Below, piece after piece: positions 25,035 through 30,844 of a DNA stretch of 30,844 nucleotides (the first letter of the stretch is position 1; each line of letters starts with the position of its first letter). The position numbers and the translations under genes are program-made. The stretch is taken from NCBI GenBank assembly GCA_964643045.1, contig CAZXSC010000021.1, positions 1-30,844 of the forward strand, given 5' to 3'. A model generated the notes under the pieces. That model worked only from the letters and a program-made list of their open reading frames with translations. It was not told the origin of the DNA and did no database searches. The stretch is from TMED23 sp964643045. Lineage in GTDB: Bacteria; Pseudomonadota; Alphaproteobacteria; Rhodospirillales; UBA2165.

Positions 25035-25502
25035 ATGGAGACCATGAAAAAGATAAAATTTCCTTTTATCAATATAGCTATTGACGAGGCCCACCTAGCT
25101 GAGAAAAATGGTGAGGTTCCGGTCGGGGCTGTGATAGTTGAAACAACGACTGGAAAAATTCTAGCAAAGTCGGGTAATCGTATCGAGCACGATGGTGATC
25201 CAACTGCCCACGCAGAAATTATAACAATCCGCAAAACAACAAAAATTATGGGCTCCCCTCGGCTTGAAAATTGTGACATTTATGTGACGTTAGAACCTTG
25301 CCCAATGTGTGCTACTGCAATTTCTTTTGCTCGACTCAGACGTCTTTATTTTGGAGCATTTGACCCTAAAAGCGGGGGTGTAGAGCATGGTCCACGCGTT
25401 TTCACAAATCCATCGTGCCACCACACACCAGAAGTATATGGAGGAATTGAAGAGACACGCTGCAGTGTAATGCTAAAAGATTTTTTTCTCAAAAGGCGCT
25501 AA
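25035..25502 (+). CDS. tadA: tRNA-specific adenosine deaminase TadA
   Basis: A 155-residue zinc deaminase that converts A34 to inosine in tRNA-Arg(ACG). The zinc and proton-transfer motif is HAE (59-61) in DPTAHAEIITIR. The second motif is PCPMC with Cys89 and Cys92, in LEPCPMCATAI. GEVPVGAVIV is also typical. The second ATG (codon 4, at 25044) is an equally possible start. It is divergent from the amidotransferase gene and converges on lysK (gap 21 nt). Confidence 0.94.
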   Translation: METMKKIKFPFINIAIDEAHLAEKNGEVPVGAVIVETTTGKILAKSGNRIEHDGDPTAHAEIITIRKTTKIMGSPRLENCDIYVTLEPCPMCATAISFARLRRLYFGAFDPKSGGVEHGPRVFTNPSCHHTPEVYGGIEETRCSVMLKDFFLKRR

Positions 25503-25523
25503 TTCAGAAATATTCGGGATTAT

Positions 25524-27113
25524 TTAGCCGATCTTATCTCCAGCTAATATTTTTTCAATTAAGACCCTAGTCTCTTCTACGCCATACAAGGCTATAAAAG
25601 ATCCCATCCTGGGTCCACTTGACTGTCCAAGTAGTGTTTCATAGAGACATTTGAACCAAGCTTTAAGATCTTCAAATTCGTGGCGTTTTCCAACCTCATA
25701 AATTTCAGCTTGTATTTCAGAGCCCTCGGATCCCTCAGCAATTGCACCTAATGTACTTAACAGGTCTTCCAATGCAGCACGTTCCATATTATTTGGCGAA
25801 CGATATTTCTTATACGGCTTAATAAAATCCTTAAAATAATTCGCAGCATATTCGGTAAGCTTATCCAACATCGGAGCATTCTCGGGTCTTGCCTCTGGCA
25901 CATAGCGGGAAATGAAATGCCACAGAACTGACTTATCTTCGGTGTTAACAACCGAAGCAAGGTTAAGTAAAATGTTATAGGAGATATAAGAGTTCTCAAC
26001 AGGCGGTGAGCCGTCATGAATATGAAATACTGGGTTATTCAACTGGGTTTTTATATCCTGTTCTGGAAAATTTGAGATATTTTGAAGATACTCATCAACA
26101 TTTTTTGGTATAATATCAAAAAAAAGCCGCTTCGCCTGGTTTGGCTTTTGGTACATAAATTGACTTAAAGAACTTGGTGGAGCATATCGTAGCCATTCCT
26201 CCATAGATATCCCGTTGCCAACCGATTTAGATATCTTATGTCCCTTATCATCTAAAAACAATTCATACGTGAAATTTTGTGGTGGTGAGGCACCTAATAT
26301 CCGTGTAATTTTCGAAGATAATTTAACTGAATCTATTAAATCTTTACCGGACATTTCATAATTAACTCCCAGCGCAATCCAACGCATAGCCCAGTCAACT
26401 TTCCATTGCATTTTGCAGAAACCACCTGTTACTGGTAGCGTCACTTCCTCATCATCTTCATTCTTATAAGTAATTGTGCCAGTTTTAACATTGTGGGAAG
26501 TTACAGGAGCTTGCAAAACCACACCCGTTTTTCTACATATCGGCAAGAATGGAGAATAAGTAGCCTGGCGTTCTTCACCCAAGGTCGGCAAAATAACATT
26601 CTTAACCTCCTCGTAATTAGCCAGAATCAAGAGGAGGGTCTCATCAAACTCTCCAGATTTGTAGGCTTCTGTTGCTGATTTAAACTCATAATCAAATCCA
26701 AACTCATCAAGGAATGACTTAAGACGTGAATTATTATGATCCCCAAAAGAATTATGAGTACCAAATGGGTCTGGAACTTGTGTCAATGGTTTACCAACAT
26801 GCTCTTCAAGCATTTCTCTTTCTGGTATATTATCCGGCACTTTACGAAAACCGTCCATATCGTCGGAAAAAGCGATAAGCCTAGTCGGAATATCGCTGAG
26901 TAGTTGAAACGCATTGCGTACCATAGTCGTCCGGGCAACTTCACCAAATGTGCCTATATGTGGTAAACCAGATGGTCCATAACCAGTTTCAAATAATACA
27001 TAACCTTTTTCAGGGCATTTATTCTTGATTCGTTTCAAAAGCGCTCTCGCTTCCTGAAACGGCCAAGCCTTAGAATCACGTGCTAGTTCTTTGTATTCAC
27101 TGGTAATGAGCAT
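25524..27113 (-). CDS. lysK: Lysyl-tRNA synthetase, class I
   Basis: 529 residues from the ATG chosen. This is the class I LysRS found in archaea and many alphaproteobacteria. The nucleotide-binding HIGH motif is FETGYGPSGLPHIGTFGEVAR (about 41-61). IAFSDDMDGFRKVPDN follows. KMSKS appears as KISKSVGNG near residue 290. It charges tRNA-Lys. A longer frame from TTG 27170 adds 19 residues that do not resemble the family; the ATG at 27113 gives MLITSEYKELARDSKAWPF, similar to the usual start, with AGGA 12 nt upstream. No class II lysS is seen in this window. Confidence 0.95.
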   Translation of the reverse strand: MLITSEYKELARDSKAWPFQEARALLKRIKNKCPEKGYVLFETGYGPSGLPHIGTFGEVARTTMVRNAFQLLSDIPTRLIAFSDDMDGFRKVPDNIPEREMLEEHVGKPLTQVPDPFGTHNSFGDHNNSRLKSFLDEFGFDYEFKSATEAYKSGEFDETLLLILANYEEVKNVILPTLGEERQATYSPFLPICRKTGVVLQAPVTSHNVKTGTITYKNEDDEEVTLPVTGGFCKMQWKVDWAMRWIALGVNYEMSGKDLIDSVKLSSKITRILGASPPQNFTYELFLDDKGHKISKSVGNGISMEEWLRYAPPSSLSQFMYQKPNQAKRLFFDIIPKNVDEYLQNISNFPEQDIKTQLNNPVFHIHDGSPPVENSYISYNILLNLASVVNTEDKSVLWHFISRYVPEARPENAPMLDKLTEYAANYFKDFIKPYKKYRSPNNMERAALEDLLSTLGAIAEGSEGSEIQAEIYEVGKRHEFEDLKAWFKCLYETLLGQSSGPRMGSFIALYGVEETRVLIEKILAGDKIG

Positions 27114-27306
27114 TTCAGTCAGATTTCCTAATAAACAGCGAAAATTAGGTTGGGAAGGGCTTAAGGTCAACGAAATTTATAAAATAAACTCATCCCCCTA
27201 ATGTGTTAAGGTTTGAAAGTTGGGCTTGGCGGATGTGATCAAAAAAGTTAAAAACTTCTTTCAATACTATGATAAATTTTTTCTAACCACTTCAATGGGA
27301 TAAAAA

Positions 27307-28839
27307 TTGACCAAACCAGTCAAAATTTGCTTAATCCGACCATCTATTGTGGTACCAGCAAGCAATTCAACAACCATGTTCACGCCACCTCTTGGTCTAG
27401 CTTATATCGCAGGCTCTCTGCGAGCTTCTGGGTTTAAAGTGCAGATAATTGATTCAGTTGGTGAGTCGCTAGACACCCGACACGCATCAACAAATGATTG
27501 TTTTATGTACGGCCTATCACAAGAACAAACTATCAAAAAGATTGATCCGGATAGTAATATTATTGGAGTTGCTCTCGGGTTCTCATTTGAATGGCCAACC
27601 TGTCGTGACTTAATCAATAAAGTTCGCAAACGATTCCTCAATGCTCTAATCATAGGAGGGGGGGAACATATAACTGCAGTACCAATTCAAAGTATGGAAG
27701 ATAGCGCTATTGATATTGGTGTCCTTGGTGAAGGAGAGGAGACTGCCGTTGAGATTGCTAGTGCGTTTGCAAAAAATCAACTTGATCCGGCCAACATTTC
27801 GGGTACTGTCTATCGCAATCAAGAAGGGGAAATCATAATAAACGAACGCCGACCAAGACGGCTCGACCTGGATAACATTCCTCCACCGGCATGGGATCTT
27901 ATGCCAATTGAAAATTATTTAGAACGCGGCTACGGGTTTGGCGTGAATCGCGGTCGATCTATGCCAATGATGGCAAGCCGTGGGTGCCCTTATCAATGCA
28001 CATTCTGCTCTAACCCCGCAATGTGGACGACTCGTTGGATAGCTAGAGATGCTGAGTTACTACTCGATGAAATGCAGATGTATCAAGACAAATATGGAAT
28101 AGAGAATTTTGACTTTTACGATTTGACGGCAATTGTAAAAAAACCATGGATAGTGGATTTTTGTAATAAAATTGAAGAACGTGGAATGTCGTTCACATGG
28201 CAATTACCAAGCGGCACCAGATCCGAAGCCATCGATGGTGAAGTGGCTGCCTTGCTTTACAAATCCGGTTGCCGGAATATGTCTTATTCTCCCGAAAGCG
28301 GATCTATCAGCGTATTAAAACGGATCAAGAAAAAAATCACTACTGATTCCGTAATTGATTCAATTAAGGCGAGCTTCAAAAATGGAATGAATATCAAATG
28401 TAATATCATCTTCGGGTTCCCCGGTGAGACTCTAAAAGAAGTCTTTGAATCATATCGTTTCATCGTTCGAATGGCTCTAGCTGGAGCATACGATATAAGC
28501 GTCTGGGCCTTTTCACCATATCCCGGGTCGGAACTTTTTGCACATATTGCAGAGACCAATGATCTAAAAATGGATGATGCTTATTATGATAGTCTGCGTT
28601 CTTATGCAGACGCATCTAAAACGGTCTCATATAGTATTTATTTTTCTGACAGGAATCTTAAATTACTTCGTTTCATTGGTACCGCGTTATTTTATATAAC
28701 TTCATGGACAAGACGCCCTATCCGCCCGTTCAGAATTATTTGGAATCTGAGCCGCGGTAAACAAGAATCCCGAGCTGAATTAGGTCTCTACAACCTCATA
28801 CGAAGAAACAAACTCACCACCGGTCTCAGTGAAGATTAA
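27307..28839 (+). CDS. Cobalamin-binding radical SAM protein (B12-rSAM), unknown substrate
   Basis: A 510-residue protein. Residues 1-170 resemble a B12-binding domain: RPSIVV, FTPPLGLAYIAGSLRASGFKVQIIDSVG (25-52) and LIIGGGEHITAVP (114-126), then DIGVLGEGEETAVEI (136-150). The 4Fe-4S cluster motif is SRGCPYQCTFCSN with Cys227, Cys231 and Cys234. The radical SAM barrel continues with NIIFGFPGETLKEVFESY near 375. The C-terminal part has a hydrophobic stretch LKLLRFIGTALFYITSW and a basic tail, suggesting membrane contact. Members of this class methylate or rearrange unactivated carbons in hopanoids, tetrapyrroles, lipids and natural products. The substrate here is unknown. The start is TTG at 27307 behind GGGA. 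Its last 4 nt overlap the convergent membrane protein gene. Confidence 0.87.
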   Translation: MTKPVKICLIRPSIVVPASNSTTMFTPPLGLAYIAGSLRASGFKVQIIDSVGESLDTRHASTNDCFMYGLSQEQTIKKIDPDSNIIGVALGFSFEWPTCRDLINKVRKRFLNALIIGGGEHITAVPIQSMEDSAIDIGVLGEGEETAVEIASAFAKNQLDPANISGTVYRNQEGEIIINERRPRRLDLDNIPPPAWDLMPIENYLERGYGFGVNRGRSMPMMASRGCPYQCTFCSNPAMWTTRWIARDAELLLDEMQMYQDKYGIENFDFYDLTAIVKKPWIVDFCNKIEERGMSFTWQLPSGTRSEAIDGEVAALLYKSGCRNMSYSPESGSISVLKRIKKKITTDSVIDSIKASFKNGMNIKCNIIFGFPGETLKEVFESYRFIVRMALAGAYDISVWAFSPYPGSELFAHIAETNDLKMDDAYYDSLRSYADASKTVSYSIYFSDRNLKLLRFIGTALFYITSWTRRPIRPFRIIWNLSRGKQESRAELGLYNLIRRNKLTTGLSED

Positions 28840-30686
28840 TTATTCTCAACCTTGTGCCAATCTTTGACTAATCTCCATTCAATTCCATCCTTCACAAATA
28901 GATAAGATTTATTTTCTTCTAATATTAGACCAAAATATTCTGCTAAGCCGGGTACTAGGCTATGCACCAAAACATAGTGTTGTTCAGAAACCTGATTTAA
29001 TCGTAGCCGTACTTTATTTAATGTTGGTTGAGTAAATGCAGAGATCCAGCCTTTACTATATTGGTTCAAGTAGTAGTCAGTAATCTTTGCTGATTCTCCG
29101 GTGCCCACAGGATCAACAACAAAAACTATTTTATCTTTTGAAACAATTCCCCCAACATCTTTTGCCACTGTCGTAAAATATGGTTTAGGTGCCTCAAGAT
29201 CAAATCGTATCTTATGAGCCAAACCGAAAGGTAATAAAATTATGAGGGCCAAGGCTAATGTCTTTAGCCAATACGGATATTTAACACTAATGTTTTTTGA
29301 ATTTAGAAAAAACATAATACCGATTGTGAGAAAAGCAACAGCAACCATTCCGTTATGTGTACTATAACGCCAGAATGAAACTACTTGTATAGCCGACTTT
29401 GCCTGAAAGTGACCTAAATAAGTTAGAAATAAGAAAGTCGTATAGCCTAAAAATACGACTGCGATTAATATTGATATCCTATCAAAAGATGTGCGAAACC
29501 GGAGCAAACCCTTAATCCCAAAATAGCACGCAACCAGCAATGGACCAAAGAAACCGATTTTCTTAAAAGCAACATAACCCATTTGTGCTAAAATTTGCGG
29601 AATCTCCGCAAAATTCCATCTTTCAAAAGGGCGGAAATTCGCTTCTGCTGATTGGAATAAATTAAACTCTGAAGCTACATGATAACGCCATGAAGCATAA
29701 ACCACCAGTACAGGTATAAGTACGAAAACAAGGTGTTTTAAATAAAACCCAAACGGAATATTCGGGTCCCTAATAATAAGAATGAATATAGCAATGAGGA
29801 GTACAACGACTAAAACAAGGTTTGCCTGTCTAACGTTCAACAAAAGCGATAGGACAAGGGACAATTGCCATGCGTAACTCCACGAAGAACCGGGCCTTCT
29901 ATTGGCCAGGTTTTCAGTGAAATAATAACCAATCAACAAACCAAATCCTACTAATACCGATGTGCTTGTATCAGAGTATGATGTCAAAACAATCTTCTGA
30001 ATAAATGTTGGGTTGAACAATGTTGCAAAAATCGCAGCCGCGGTTGCAAAAGGCCAGGAAATGTAATCCAAAACATCTTTGCCCGAAATACGTAACGCCG
30101 TTCGAAGTGCAAATGTTGAAAATGTCAAAAGTAAAAATAGATTTAGCGTGCTGGTGATATTAGGAATAAATTGGTCAGCAATCAGTGCACTTAAATAACT
30201 TAAAAACGGCCAACCATAAGGATAGGCAGACAACATGTGTGGACCGAAAAAAGGACGCTCTTTGGTCGGGAATCCATTAAATTCAAGAAGATACCTGGGT
30301 GCTGGTAACCAATGCGAAAATTCATCCCATTGCGACGGTTCCATCGCAGCTGCAATCCATAAAAGCGGCAAGGCTAACACCAAAACACGCCACAGACCGG
30401 CTATAAAAAGTGGCCGTTTTAGTTTTATCGACTGATATATGCTAAACAACGATAGCAGTGCTACAGCACAAGCCAATATAAAGAATGGCTCACGAAAGAT
30501 AATACCTACCACCGTAAAAACACCCGATATGATAGCCCAACCAAATATTGGACTGGCTTCTACAAACCTATCTGTATTAGTAAAAAGCACGCCAATGGCC
30601 GCCAATCCAGTCCACAAAACAAGGGCTACCAAAATAGGTAACGCCTGCCCTGGTCCGATCCAGACTAAATCTAGATAACTTTGCAT
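28836..30686 (-). CDS. Large polytopic membrane protein, GT-C-like glycosyltransferase candidate
   Basis: 616 residues from ATG 30686. About 11-12 hydrophobic helices fill residues 10-500, followed by a soluble C-terminal domain of about 100 residues. The first large outer loop has EPSQWDEFSHWLPAPRYL with Asp121-Glu122, similar to the DD/DE/ED motif that GT-C enzymes use to bind metal and lipid-linked sugar. Such proteins move sugars from polyprenyl-phosphate donors to acceptors outside the membrane. The assignment is by fold resemblance only. A longer frame from TTG 30728 would begin inside the groL terminator hairpin and is rejected. The gene converges on the B12-rSAM gene with a 4-nt overlap and follows groL. 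Confidence 0.65.
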   Translation of the reverse strand: MQSYLDLVWIGPGQALPILVALVLWTGLAAIGVLFTNTDRFVEASPIFGWAIISGVFTVVGIIFREPFFILACAVALLSLFSIYQSIKLKRPLFIAGLWRVLVLALPLLWIAAAMEPSQWDEFSHWLPAPRYLLEFNGFPTKERPFFGPHMLSAYPYGWPFLSYLSALIADQFIPNITSTLNLFLLLTFSTFALRTALRISGKDVLDYISWPFATAAAIFATLFNPTFIQKIVLTSYSDTSTSVLVGFGLLIGYYFTENLANRRPGSSWSYAWQLSLVLSLLLNVRQANLVLVVVLLIAIFILIIRDPNIPFGFYLKHLVFVLIPVLVVYASWRYHVASEFNLFQSAEANFRPFERWNFAEIPQILAQMGYVAFKKIGFFGPLLVACYFGIKGLLRFRTSFDRISILIAVVFLGYTTFLFLTYLGHFQAKSAIQVVSFWRYSTHNGMVAVAFLTIGIMFFLNSKNISVKYPYWLKTLALALIILLPFGLAHKIRFDLEAPKPYFTTVAKDVGGIVSKDKIVFVVDPVGTGESAKITDYYLNQYSKGWISAFTQPTLNKVRLRLNQVSEQHYVLVHSLVPGLAEYFGLILEENKSYLFVKDGIEWRLVKDWHKVENN

Positions 30687-30700
30687 ATGTGGTAACTCAA

Positions 30701-30744
30701 ATAATAAAAACAGCCGCGCCTCAGGCAAATACCAGAAACGCGGC
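30701..30744 (-). terminator. Rho-independent terminator downstream of groL
   Basis: On the minus strand GCCGCG (30744-30739) pairs with CGCGGC (30718-30713). An inner TCTGG/CCTGA stem with one mismatch continues it, and TGTTTTTATTAT follows (30712-30701). The strong GC stem in an AT-rich genome, followed by a T-run, ends 47 nt downstream of the groL stop. It lies about 15 nt upstream of the start of the membrane protein gene. Confidence 0.85.
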
Positions 30745-30790
30745 CATTCGTATAAGCGTTATAGCTTAAAAAAATATAATTAAACTCCCG

Positions 30791-30844
30791 CTACATCATA
30801 CCGCCCATACCACCCATACCACCCATGCCGCCCATATCAGGCAT
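30791..30844 (-). CDS. groL: 60 kDa chaperonin GroEL, C-terminal end only
   Basis: The last 17 codons and a TAG stop are present; the rest is beyond the right edge. The residues are PDMGGMGGMGGMGGMM, the GGM repeat tail that ends nearly all bacterial GroEL proteins. The tail lies inside the folding chamber and aids substrate encapsulation. It is followed by a clear intrinsic terminator on the same strand, so groL is the last gene of its operon. Confidence 0.93.
   Translation of the reverse strand: MPDMGGMGGMGGMGGMM

Noticed and set aside
1..30844. CRISPR arrays, insertion sequences, prophage genes, rRNA
   Set aside because: Read through on both strands; no repeat-spacer pattern, transposase, integrase, phage structural gene or rRNA segment was seen.

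Overview
The window looks like a chromosomal segment of an AT-rich alphaproteobacterium, probably a marine Rhodospirillales-like lineage; I cannot place it more exactly from sequence alone. The signs are a class I lysyl-tRNA synthetase, a DUF3035 lipoprotein directly after lspA, a coq7-dsbB-yqaA gene set, a MutL with the endonuclease motifs seen in bacteria lacking MutH, and a GroEL tail of Gly-Gly-Met repeats. No insertion sequence, prophage, CRISPR array or rRNA was found. TTG start codons are frequent.

Positions 1-1234 (minus strand) hold a housekeeping set: the N-terminus of Coq7 (cut by the window edge), DsbB and a YqaA/DedA membrane protein. A tRNA-Leu(CAA) follows on the plus strand at 1472-1558.

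Positions 1573-14104 are the accessory part. They hold three different TPR-glycosyltransferase fusions (two GT41/SPINDLY-like at 2315-4279 and 9392-11203, one GT9-like at 12125-14104), a methyltransferase coupled to the first, a GT-A-like glycosyltransferase and an EamA transporter. Mixed in are a small two-CxxC zinc-ribbon protein (4662-4832), an arylsulfotransferase-like propeller protein, and a VanA-like Rieske oxygenase divergent from an IclR regulator. The TPR-glycosyltransferases suggest a glycan or protein-glycosylation function, and the Rieske/IclR pair suggests aromatic-compound metabolism.

Positions 14367-25502 are mainly core genes. ribF-ileS-lspA-DUF3035 lipoprotein, then pgi-mutL, run on the plus strand with 1-nt stop/start overlaps at ribF/ileS and pgi/mutL. 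rsmD, an RluB-type pseudouridine synthase and a class I glutamine amidotransferase run on the minus strand, and tadA runs plus. A 318-nt gap between the lipoprotein gene and pgi may hold the wreck of an M16 peptidase gene (weak evidence).

Positions 25524-30844 carry lysK (minus), a cobalamin-binding radical SAM protein (plus), a large polytopic membrane protein with a GT-C-like look (minus), a clear intrinsic terminator, and the last 17 codons of groL (minus). The strongest leads for something new are the TPR-glycosyltransferase cluster, the orphan cobalamin radical SAM/membrane protein pair, and the cytoplasmic arylsulfotransferase-like protein. None can be called a new system from sequence alone.
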